A program made the position numbers and the translations under genes. Below, piece after piece: positions 1-7,408 of a stretch of 19,423 bases of DNA. The stretch is from NCBI GenBank assembly GCA_964357355.1, contig CAYHKY010000024.1, positions 1-19,423 of the forward strand, given 5' to 3'. The notes below the pieces were generated by a model. That model did no database searches and had not been told where the DNA came from. It saw nothing but the letters and a program-made list of their open reading frames with translations. The DNA is from CAYHKY01 sp964357355. GTDB taxonomy: Bacteria > Patescibacteriota > Microgenomatia > UBA10105. Every line of letters starts with the position of its first letter. Positions within the stretch are counted from its first letter, which is position 1.

Positions 1-14
1 CCGCAGCTCTTTAA

Positions 15-1541
15 GTCTATGAAGCGGAATCAATCCTCAAACCCGGGAAGGACCAGTTTGGTAATTTTCTGCCACTCACAATTGCAGGGTTCGGTGATTA
101 CCGGCCGGCTTTGTATATCTATGCCACAATTCCTTTTATAGCCATTTTTGGACTGACCGAATTTGCTACGCGATTGCCGTCTGCCATTTTCGCGATACTC
201 TCTCTTCCGGCAATTTTCCATTTGGCGTTTACTCTGACCCGAAACACTAAAATCGCTCTGACTTGCTTATTGATTGCATCAATTTCACCGTGGAGTCTTT
301 TTTTCTCACGCATGGCTCATGAAACAAATTTGATGACTCTGCTCATTTTATGTGGATTATTACTTATTTTACATAGTCGGAAACACCCCATTTTGTTATT
401 GTTTAGTTCAATTTCCTTTGCAGCTTCTCTTTATACATATCACAGCGCTAGAGTATTTGTACCGCTACTGGTTTTATTAACCCTCACATTATGGCGAAAA
501 AGAGTAAAAAATAATTCGGGGATGTGGTTTGCAGCAGCAGTATTATTAATAATATTTTTACTGCCGCTTGCACGGCAATATTTGGGAGGTGAAGGGTTGG
601 CGCGGGTGCGGGGTGTGAGTTTGTGGAATGATCCGGGAGTTATTTTGAAAATTAACGAATTTCGCGGTCAGCTTTCTCAAGAATTTTCACCGCAAATTTC
701 AAGGTTTATTTCAAATAAAGCGACAATTTATCCGGTAATATTTTTGCGTAATTTAGCCAAAGAACTCGATCCGCGATTTTTAATACTTCACGGAGATCCA
801 AACGGGATATATAACACCCCAAACGTGGGAATAATGTTGTGGGTTGAGCCATTATTGATCATAGCCGGTCTGTTATTTTTTCGGCGTACCAACAGAAAAA
901 TCGCCACTTGGTTATTTTTTGGACTTATTTTTGGACTTATTCCCGATGCCCTGACCCGGTATGGTCCATCATCTGCGCGGATTCATGTACTGATCCCGTT
1001 TACGGCATTTCTTGCCGGTGTTGGCTTTGTTTATCTATCGAAGAAACATTATTTGGCGGGATTTTTTTTAATTTTTATTATTTCGTTTAACAGTTGGTGG
1101 TTTTGGAATCAGTATATACGGGCGATTCCAAAAATCCATGCCAATACATGGCAAATCGGAACAAAAGAGATGATTCAAAAAACCGCGTTACTAGCGCCCC
1201 AATATGGCAAAGTCTGGATTTCCCGAAGCGGTTGGGGATGGATTCATTTAGTATTTCACACGAAGTATGATCCGCAGATATTGCAAAAAGAAATAAAAGC
1301 ATCACCCCGAAATGACCTTGGTTTTTGGTGGGTAAGTGATATTGGAATATACCACTTGGATTGGTTGCCAAAGATGTTGGAACCGGGAACTCTTTACATA
1401 GCTAGACCTACAGAATTTGAATCAGGGATTACGCCCCTTGATCGGGTACGCGGGGCAAACGGAAGTGATATTTATTGGTTTGTTGACGGGAATTCTGGGT
1501 TTCCTACAAATGTTTTTGATCTTGATGCGGGATACCTGTAA
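15..1541 (+). CDS. GT39-like (PMT_2) membrane glycosyltransferase, copy 1; N-terminus missing or frameshifted
   Basis: A multi-spanning GT-C glycosyltransferase expected to move a sugar from a polyprenyl-phosphate donor on the outer face of the membrane. It is the first of four tandem paralogs. The nearest usable start in frame is TTG at 111. However, codons 18-110 still match the paralogs (YEAESILK, then KDQFG, then GDYRP at 93-107), so that start would remove the conserved DYRP loop. The frame is blocked by TAA at 12-14, and the piece upstream (SSLS at 5-16) matches the paralogs only in another frame. The likely state is a frameshifted or recently broken copy, or a sequencing error. The conserved SRxxxE motif is intact (S66, R67, E71 counted from TTG 111), followed by about ten hydrophobic segments and a soluble C-terminal domain like that of its neighbours. 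Family placement is confident; functionality is doubtful. Confidence 0.8.
   Translation, partial: VYEAESILKPGKDQFGNFLPLTIAGFGDYRPALYIYATIPFIAIFGLTEFATRLPSAIFAILSLPAIFHLAFTLTRNTKIALTCLLIASISPWSLFFSRMAHETNLMTLLILCGLLLILHSRKHPILLLFSSISFAASLYTYHSARVFVPLLVLLTLTLWRKRVKNNSGMWFAAAVLLIIFLLPLARQYLGGEGLARVRGVSLWNDPGVILKINEFRGQLSQEFSPQISRFISNKATIYPVIFLRNLAKELDPRFLILHGDPNGIYNTPNVGIMLWVEPLLIIAGLLFFRRTNRKIATWLFFGLIFGLIPDALTRYGPSSARIHVLIPFTAFLAGVGFVYLSKKHYLAGFFLIFIISFNSWWFWNQYIRAIPKIHANTWQIGTKEMIQKTALLAPQYGKVWISRSGWGWIHLVFHTKYDPQILQKEIKASPRNDLGFWWVSDIGIYHLDWLPKMLEPGTLYIARPTEFESGITPLDRVRGANGSDIYWFVDGNSGFPTNVFDLDAGYL
916..939 (+). repeat. 12-base perfect tandem duplication inside copy 1
   Basis: The unit TTTTTGGACTTA occurs twice back to back (916-927 and 928-939). 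It is in frame and makes the protein read FGLIFGLI in a membrane segment. This is probably a slippage or small duplication event; the reading frame is kept. Confidence 0.8.
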
Positions 1542-1550
1542 GGGAGGTTG

Positions 1551-1559
1551 TGTTAAAAT
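1551..1559 (+). promoter_or_regulatory. Extended -10 promoter (TGTTAAAAT) for a probably leaderless gene
   Basis: TGTTAAAAT fits the extended -10 form TGnTAnnnT and ends 6 bases before the GTG start at 1566. Transcription would therefore begin at or very near the start codon. No -35 match is evident at the usual distance. A purine-rich GGGAGG lies at 1542-1547 but is 18 bases from the GTG, too far for normal ribosome binding. The match could be chance in AT-rich DNA, but the same layout recurs at 16012. Confidence 0.4.
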
Positions 1560-1565
1560 TTATCT

Positions 1566-3176
1566 GTGTCGAAATCAACCATTTTTCTCCTAGCGGTAAT
1601 ATTTGTTGCGTTTGTAATGCGTAGCCAAAACTTAGGGAATAATCCACCAGCTGCGTATGGCGACGAAATTTCTTTTGCTTGGAATGCTTGGAATATTTTA
1701 AAAACCGGGACAGATGAATACGGAGTTCCTTACCCGTTGCAATTTAGAGCTTTTGATGACTATAAAGCTCCGATTCCTGTTTATATACTCGTACCTTTTT
1801 TGAGAGCTTTGGGATTGAATACTTTTGCGGTAAGATTTCCGGTGGTATTGTTTTCAGTCGCTACAATTTGGATTACCTATTTATTGGGTAAAAGGTTAAT
1901 AAATGGAAAAATCGGGCTGATTGCCGCGTTTTTGCTAACCATTTCATCCTGGCACTTGCATTTATCACGCGGGTTTTTTGAATCAACAATTTCATTGTTT
2001 TTCTTTGTCACAGCAACCTATTTTTTTGTCGAAGCAAAAGATGATTTAAGAAAATTAATTTTCTCGGCGATTTTTTTTGCGTTAACCTTATACTCATATT
2101 TTACACCGCGGATATTATTAATTCTTTATATTCCTTATCTATTTATTTGGAAGACCGTAGTAACGGGAATTAACAGAAAACAATTGGTAGGTTTTTGCTT
2201 GACTTTGCTTCTATTGCTGCTGCCTTTGATATATTTGAGTTTTTTTGAAAATGGTTTAGCCCGGATTGAAAAGTTGACAGGACAACGGGAAACAACAATT
2301 ATCAGGGAAGTCGAGCTTGATAGGATAAGTAGTGGCGGACCGGAATTTATCAAAAAAATGCTACATAACCGGCCACTTTACTGGGCAAGATTTATTATAA
2401 ATGACTATCTTGAGCAGCTATCAATAAATTATTGGTACATAAACGGTGATTCATCGCTTAGATATTTCTTAGGACATATGGGAATGTTTTATCTTATCGA
2501 GTTGCCTTTTCTTGTAATAGGATTTGCAACTTTATGGAATTCATACCGCTCGACATTTTGGCTTCTAACCGGATGGTTATTGCTTGCGCCTATTCCTGCA
2601 GCAATTTCAGGCCGGCCATTTGCCGTGCGTTCACTGGCAATTCTTCCGGCGCCTTTTTTTATCGTCGCATCAGGGCTTCAGACTATTTGGCAAAAGTTGA
2701 GAAGTAATTCTAGTAAAATTCTCAAATTATGCATAGTCATCGGGTTCGGAATCAGCTCAGGCTACTATTTAGTGAGATATCATGTAGAGTATCCGCACTA
2801 CGGAGCCACCTGGTGGGGATGGGAAAATAAAGCAGCGATTGATCTGGCTCTTAAAAATAAGGACAAATACGACCAAATTTTTTTATCCAATTTTTACTCA
2901 GGTCTTGATCTGGCATTTGCGTACTATACAGCGCAGGATCCATCTATATATGCTCAGGCCAAATCGCATCCAGTAACACTTGCTGATAGCCGTGAATTTT
3001 GGAAATTTGGTAAATTTTACATTGGGTCTCTGGATTTAGATAAGGATAGGATCTTACAGAATATCATTCCGCCAAAGAGTCTCTATATCGGTAGGCCTGA
3101 AGAAGCTGATAGTGCGGAAACCATAAATGCACCAGATGATGGTCGGATTATATTTAAAATATACAGAACAGATTAA
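1566..3176 (+). CDS. GT39-like (PMT_2) membrane glycosyltransferase, copy 2
   Basis: A 536-residue GT-C membrane enzyme predicted to use polyprenyl-phosphate-linked sugar on the outer membrane face; acceptor unknown. GTG at 1566 is the first start after an in-frame TAA at 1554, and it places the N-terminus exactly level with copies 3 and 4. The N-terminal membrane segment (about 5-19) is followed by the acidic catalytic loop with G32-D33-E34. Next come F63-D-D-Y-K-A-P69 before the second segment and S134-R135-x-x-x-E139, all shared with the paralogs. A conserved HNR-type element lies at 267-269. Hydrophobic segments fill about 70-400, and residues from about 403 form a soluble domain starting near the HYP motif and ending in a short beta-rich tail. 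Its 'GDE' replaces the 'WDE' of copies 3 and 4. Four bases separate it from the next gene. Confidence 0.88.
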   Translation: MSKSTIFLLAVIFVAFVMRSQNLGNNPPAAYGDEISFAWNAWNILKTGTDEYGVPYPLQFRAFDDYKAPIPVYILVPFLRALGLNTFAVRFPVVLFSVATIWITYLLGKRLINGKIGLIAAFLLTISSWHLHLSRGFFESTISLFFFVTATYFFVEAKDDLRKLIFSAIFFALTLYSYFTPRILLILYIPYLFIWKTVVTGINRKQLVGFCLTLLLLLLPLIYLSFFENGLARIEKLTGQRETTIIREVELDRISSGGPEFIKKMLHNRPLYWARFIINDYLEQLSINYWYINGDSSLRYFLGHMGMFYLIELPFLVIGFATLWNSYRSTFWLLTGWLLLAPIPAAISGRPFAVRSLAILPAPFFIVASGLQTIWQKLRSNSSKILKLCIVIGFGISSGYYLVRYHVEYPHYGATWWGWENKAAIDLALKNKDKYDQIFLSNFYSGLDLAFAYYTAQDPSIYAQAKSHPVTLADSREFWKFGKFYIGSLDLDKDRILQNIIPPKSLYIGRPEEADSAETINAPDDGRIIFKIYRTD

Positions 3177-3180
3177 ATAA

Positions 3181-4779
3181 ATGAGAAAAAACCAGATTTT
3201 ATTGGGGTTAATAATAATTATTGCGGCTTTTTTACGGCTTAATAAATTAAGTGACAATCCTCCGTCACTATATTGGGACGAGGCCTCGCTTGGCTATAAC
3301 GCCTTCGCAATACTTACTACCGGACATGACGAGCATGGAGAATTGCTGCCGCTAGCTAGGTTTATTGCGTTTGGGGACTATAAACCTCCCGGATATATTT
3401 ACGCGATTGTACCCTTTATGGCGCTATTCGGTGTCGGAGAATTTGCAATTCGGTTCCCTTCCGCTTTTTCCGGAATATTAATGGTAATTTTTACGTACTG
3501 GTTGGCGAAAAAAATAACTGGTGAGACAACTGTGGGACTTGCGGCAGCAGGTTTGCTGGCTATTTCTCCCTGGAGTTTACAACTTTCCCGAGCTGCATTT
3601 GAAGCGCATCTGGCAGCGCTGTTTAATCTCACAGCCATTTGTTTGTTTATTGCAGGGATCAAGCGTCACTATTTTATGCCAATATCCGCACTATTTTTCA
3701 TACTTTCATTTTATACTTTTAACGCTAACCGAATCCTGACACCGATTTTTATATTAGTATTACTCGTTATTTACTGGAAAGATTCAATCAAAATAAAAAA
3801 ATGGTTAGTCATTTCGGTAACCGTAGGATTGCTTTTATTAGTACCGAGCTTAAGTTATTTGAGGTCACGTGAAAGCAGATTGAGATTTCAGGAAGTTACC
3901 ATTTTTACAAGTCTCAATACGATTACAAAAGCAAACGCGCGCATAATGAGAGACGGAGATACTTGGTGGTCAAGAATTATACACAATCGACGTGTATATT
4001 ATGCAAAAGATTTTTTGTCACACTACGCCGATCATTTTAAAGGTGAATTTCTGTTTATCTCCGGAGATAGAAATCCTCGTCTCTCCATTTTAGATGTAGG
4101 TGAGCTGTACTGGTTTGAAATTCCGTTGATCATTATCGGAGTAATATTGTTACTTTTTCAGAGAAGTAAAACTACAGCATTATTAATTGCCTGGGGTTTG
4201 TTTGCGCCCATTCCGGCTGCAACTGCGAGAGAGACTCCGCATATGCTAAGAACCGCATCGATACTTCCTATACCGCAGATTATTTGTGGAATTGCAGCTG
4301 TTTGGTTATGGAATTTTGTAAAAACTAAATCCACAGTAACAAAAAGGAGTATATATATACTTGTTACACTAATTGTATTGGTTAATTTACTCTATTATTT
4401 TCATAATTATTGGGTGCATTATCCTCGTGATTGGAGCAGTGAATGGCAATATGGTTATTCAGAAATGGTAACCAAGGTTCGTGAACATGAAGATAATTAT
4501 GATCGGATTTCAGTTACACAAGCCAACGGTAGGCCATACATTTATTTTCTGCTTTTCAATCATGTAAATCCAATTGTATATATGAATATCAGAAAGGCAG
4601 ATCGTGATTGGTACGGATTATGGAATGTGTATGGATTTGGGAAATATGATTTCACCGAGAAACCACCTGTAGGAGGAGAAAGAGTTTTAAGAGTCAAAAC
4701 CGGCAGTAATTCAACTAACAAGAAAATTGATGAAGTAAAAGATCCAAGCGGAAAAACGGTATTCGAGATAGGCGAATAA
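3181..4779 (+). CDS. GT39-like (PMT_2) membrane glycosyltransferase, copy 3
   Basis: A 532-residue GT-C glycosyltransferase, paralog of its neighbours. It has one N-terminal membrane helix (about 6-20), then the acidic loop W32-D33-E34 and Y39-N40. F64-G-D-Y-K-P-P70 follows ahead of the next helix, and S136-R137-x-x-x-E141 comes after two more. The middle loop carries HNRRVYY and a 'GD.NPR' stretch common to copies 2-4. The C-terminal roughly 130 residues are hydrophilic and start with a 'HYP..W...W.YGY' pattern, as in copy 4. This region is the least conserved between copies and may set acceptor or sugar choice (inference). ATG at 3181 lies 4 bases after the previous stop. No Shine-Dalgarno motif is visible, so it probably depends on read-through from copy 2. 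Confidence 0.9.
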   Translation: MRKNQILLGLIIIIAAFLRLNKLSDNPPSLYWDEASLGYNAFAILTTGHDEHGELLPLARFIAFGDYKPPGYIYAIVPFMALFGVGEFAIRFPSAFSGILMVIFTYWLAKKITGETTVGLAAAGLLAISPWSLQLSRAAFEAHLAALFNLTAICLFIAGIKRHYFMPISALFFILSFYTFNANRILTPIFILVLLVIYWKDSIKIKKWLVISVTVGLLLLVPSLSYLRSRESRLRFQEVTIFTSLNTITKANARIMRDGDTWWSRIIHNRRVYYAKDFLSHYADHFKGEFLFISGDRNPRLSILDVGELYWFEIPLIIIGVILLLFQRSKTTALLIAWGLFAPIPAATARETPHMLRTASILPIPQIICGIAAVWLWNFVKTKSTVTKRSIYILVTLIVLVNLLYYFHNYWVHYPRDWSSEWQYGYSEMVTKVREHEDNYDRISVTQANGRPYIYFLLFNHVNPIVYMNIRKADRDWYGLWNVYGFGKYDFTEKPPVGGERVLRVKTGSNSTNKKIDEVKDPSGKTVFEIGE

Positions 4780-4792
4780 TAAAAATTAACTT

Positions 4793-6400
4793 ATGGTAAA
4801 AAAACGAATTATACTTATAATTATTATATTACTTGCTGCGTTTTTGCGATTGTACAAATTAGGAATAAATCCTCCTTCACTTGACTGGGATGAGACCTCT
4901 TTAGGTTACAATGCGTATTCTATTTTAAAAACTGGCAAAGATGAATTTGGAAGACAGTGGCCTATTTCCATCAGATCTTTTGAGGATTACAAACCAGCAT
5001 TTTATGCCTACGCCACAATACCGGCAGTAGCAATATTTGGTTTAAACGAATTTGCTATTCGTTTGCCATCTGCAATATTTGGAATTGCAACCGTTATCCT
5101 GACTTATTTTCTGATAAATAACATATTTGGGAAAAAAGTCGGACTATTGGGAACTCTATTACTCGCAATTTCTCCATGGCACTTACAATTTTCTCGTGTC
5201 GCCTTTGAAGCGAATGTCGGACTGTTTTGGGTAACCGCCGGAATATATTTTTTCATGAAAGCGCGTGCTGATGGTAAATGGTATCTTCTTTCCGCTTTGT
5301 GTTTTGTATGCTCATTTTACAGTTATCATAGTCCACGTTTGGTGGTGCCGGTACTTCTTTTGGGATGGACAATAATATTTAGAAAAGAAATTTGGCGTTG
5401 GCGTATCTGGGTCATTTGTTCATTGTTGTTAGGAGGATTGCTTCTTATTCCATTTATTTCTGAAATGTGGGATCTGGGTAGGGCCCGTTTTTCTTCCGTA
5501 ACTGTCCTAACTCCTGAATCCAGACTGGATGAATCAATCAAAAGAATTGAATTTGACCAGAGTAATAATGATTTAATAGGAACAATTATTCATAATCGTC
5601 GAGTAGTCTATTCTATTGCCATTCTAAAAGGTTATCTTGATCATTTCAATTTAGACTTTTTATTTCTCACAGGGGATGCCCCACTTAGGCATCACGCACA
5701 AGATATGGGAATGCTCTACTTGTGGGAAGCCCCGTTTGTCTTTTTAGGAATTCTCACTCTTATAAAAAGAAAATTCATCTATTTACTTTGGTGGTTATTT
5801 GTTGCTCCAGTTGCCTCAGCTCTCACCACTGGAACTCCTCATGCTGTAAGGGCGCTGACTTATTTGCCGTTATACCAATTATTTACGGCAATAGGATTGA
5901 TTATTTTCTGGAAAAATCTTTACGGCTACCGCAGGCAAAATTACATAAAACCTTTAATAATGTTAATAACTTGCATCCTAGTTACAACTAACATTTTTTA
6001 TTACTTGGACATGTATTATATACATACACCTGTAGAATCAGCTAAAGATTGGCAGTATGGATACAAACAAGCAATTGCAATAGCCAAGCAATATGAAAAT
6101 CAAGTCGATAAAATAATCCTTACTTATATGTATGATCAACCACACGTATATGTTTTATTTTATAATCAAATAGATCCGGTATGGTATCAGACGCAGCAAA
6201 AAAAAGGTCAAGAAGTAAAAAGGTTTGAAAGAGATTTCGGAAAATATGAATTTCGCAATATTGATTGGGATAAAGATAAACAAATTACTAACGTACTTTT
6301 TATAGCTACTCCAGGGGAAATTTCAGAAGACGTTCCAGGTTTAGTGGCTACTATCAACTTTCCCGATGGTAGCGTTGCGCTTCGCCTGGTGAGAAGATAA
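4793..6400 (+). CDS. GT39-like (PMT_2) membrane glycosyltransferase, copy 4
   Basis: A 535-residue GT-C enzyme and the last of the tandem set. The order of motifs is the same: membrane helix about 5-19, acidic loop W32-D33-E34, F63-E-D-Y-K-P68, S134-R135-x-x-x-E139, then IHNRRVVY and a 'LTGD' loop before the later helices. The C-terminal soluble part begins near the IHTP and WQYGY motifs and ends with a short 'FPDGS' beta strand pattern also seen in copies 2 and 3 as PDDG and DPSG. Copy 4 is the closest relative of copy 1 in the 'SILK.GKD.FG' region. The ATG is 13 bases after copy 3, in a very AT-rich spacer without a clear ribosome site. It is the last gene before the palindromic gap, so the first transcription unit may end here. 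Confidence 0.9.
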   Translation: MVKKRIILIIIILLAAFLRLYKLGINPPSLDWDETSLGYNAYSILKTGKDEFGRQWPISIRSFEDYKPAFYAYATIPAVAIFGLNEFAIRLPSAIFGIATVILTYFLINNIFGKKVGLLGTLLLAISPWHLQFSRVAFEANVGLFWVTAGIYFFMKARADGKWYLLSALCFVCSFYSYHSPRLVVPVLLLGWTIIFRKEIWRWRIWVICSLLLGGLLLIPFISEMWDLGRARFSSVTVLTPESRLDESIKRIEFDQSNNDLIGTIIHNRRVVYSIAILKGYLDHFNLDFLFLTGDAPLRHHAQDMGMLYLWEAPFVFLGILTLIKRKFIYLLWWLFVAPVASALTTGTPHAVRALTYLPLYQLFTAIGLIIFWKNLYGYRRQNYIKPLIMLITCILVTTNIFYYLDMYYIHTPVESAKDWQYGYKQAIAIAKQYENQVDKIILTYMYDQPHVYVLFYNQIDPVWYQTQQKKGQEVKRFERDFGKYEFRNIDWDKDKQITNVLFIATPGEISEDVPGLVATINFPDGSVALRLVRR

Positions 6401-6438
6401 AATATAGCCAACTTGATTGAATTTATCAGGCCATAACT

Positions 6439-6480
6439 CCTTCTAGACTGATCCGTCAGCTGACGGATACAGTAAGAAGG
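6439..6480 (+). promoter_or_regulatory. Long dyad around an 18-bp perfect palindrome; candidate translation-blocking hairpin
   Basis: The core ATCCGTCAGCTGACGGAT (6451-6468) is a perfect palindrome that as RNA would give 7 bp closed by AGCT. It is extended by ACTG (6447-6450) with CAGT (6470-6473), then by CCTTCT (6439-6444) with AGAAGG (6475-6480). Small bulges separate the blocks. The outer arms share the same centre as the core. The right arm AGAAGG is also the only plausible ribosome binding site for the ATG at 6491 (10-base spacing), so folding would hide it. There is no T-run after the stem, which argues against a plain intrinsic terminator. It could instead be a dispersed palindromic repeat or a protein operator. 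Confidence 0.65.
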
Positions 6481-6490
6481 GTATACAATT

Positions 6491-7408
6491 ATGCGTATTT
6501 TAGTAACAGGCGGAGCTGGATTTATTGGTTCTCATATTGTTGACCGTTACATCGAATTGGGACATCGTGTTATAGTCATCGACAATTTGTCTACAGGCAG
6601 ACGAGATTTTGTGAATTCCAAAGCTGTTTTTTACGAGGCAGATATCAGGGATGTATCTAAAATGCAGGAAATACTCACTAAAGAGCAGCCTGAAGTTCTA
6701 AATCACCACGCAGCTCAAATGGACGTACGAAAATCGGTAGCCGACCCCAAATTTGATGCGGATGTAAATGTCATAGGCTTATTAAGTTTGATGGAGGCAG
6801 GTAAAAAGGGATTCAAGAGGGTGATATTTGCATCTTCAGGAGGTGCAATATATGGAGAGGCAGATACCGTTCCTACTCCTGAGTTTTATAAGCCACAACC
6901 TCTTTCACCATATGGTATTTCTAAATTGACAAGCGAATATTATTTGTATTTTTACTACCATACATATGGCATTTCTTATGTTTCACTAAGATATGGCAAT
7001 ATATATGGCCCGCGACAAAATCCACATGGAGAGGCAGGTGTGATAGCAATATTTACCACAAAAATGCTGCACGGAGTTAAACCGACAATTAACGGGGACG
7101 GAATGCAGTCCCGGGATTTTGTATTTGTATCAGATGTAGTAGAAGCCAACGTGTCCGCGCTAAAAAAAGATATACCGCTTATCGTTAACATAGGTACTCA
7201 AATACCTACAACAGTCAATGAAATTTTTTCTGAATTAAAACTACTTACAAAGGCAGAGGTGAATAAAATTCATGGGCCTGGAAAAAAAGGCGAACAAAAA
7301 ACAAGCGTTCTTCTTAATAATTTAGCAAAAGAACAATTGGGTTGGCTGTCTCACGTAACACTTCGTGATGGTTTGACGAGAACTGTGGGGTACTTCTCCC
7401 ATGAGTAA
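6491..7408 (+). CDS. NAD-dependent sugar epimerase/dehydratase (GalE-like, extended SDR)
   Basis: A 305-residue cytoplasmic extended short-chain dehydrogenase acting on a nucleotide sugar, most likely a 4-epimerase such as UDP-glucose or UDP-glucuronate epimerase. The Rossmann motif G7-G-A-G10-F-I-G13 opens the protein, D31 should bind the NAD ribose, and DIRD at 51-54 matches the usual adenine-side motif. The catalytic set is visible: S115/S116 before 'GGAIYG', then Y141-x-x-x-K145. The 'RYGNIYGPRQ' stretch and the GDG near residue 200 fit the substrate-binding half. Length is close to the family norm. Start chosen at ATG 6491 because it begins directly with the nucleotide-binding strand and has AGAAGG upstream. 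It overlaps the following oxidoreductase by 8 bases, so the two products probably work on the same sugar. Exact substrate cannot be read from sequence. Confidence 0.9.
   Translation: MRILVTGGAGFIGSHIVDRYIELGHRVIVIDNLSTGRRDFVNSKAVFYEADIRDVSKMQEILTKEQPEVLNHHAAQMDVRKSVADPKFDADVNVIGLLSLMEAGKKGFKRVIFASSGGAIYGEADTVPTPEFYKPQPLSPYGISKLTSEYYLYFYYHTYGISYVSLRYGNIYGPRQNPHGEAGVIAIFTTKMLHGVKPTINGDGMQSRDFVFVSDVVEANVSALKKDIPLIVNIGTQIPTTVNEIFSELKLLTKAEVNKIHGPGKKGEQKTSVLLNNLAKEQLGWLSHVTLRDGLTRTVGYFSHE

Noticed and set aside
1542..1547. GGGAGG as ribosome binding site for the gene at 1566
   Set aside because: It is 18 bases from the GTG, and the only nearer start in that frame (TTG 1548) meets a TAA after two codons.
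3399..3662. Minus-strand open frames inside the GT genes (for example here, at 8327-8590 and at 18584-18871)
   Set aside because: Each lies opposite a gene with clear catalytic motifs, shows no recognisable domain, and reflects codon bias of the sense gene.
4348..4361. 14-bp palindrome AGTATATATATACT
   Set aside because: It is a simple TA run inside coding sequence of AT-rich DNA and carries little information.
6482..6489. TATACAAT before ATG 6491 as a -10 promoter
   Set aside because: Transcription would start inside the coding region after the ATG, and there is no extended TG; the ribosome site reading of AGAAGG fits better.
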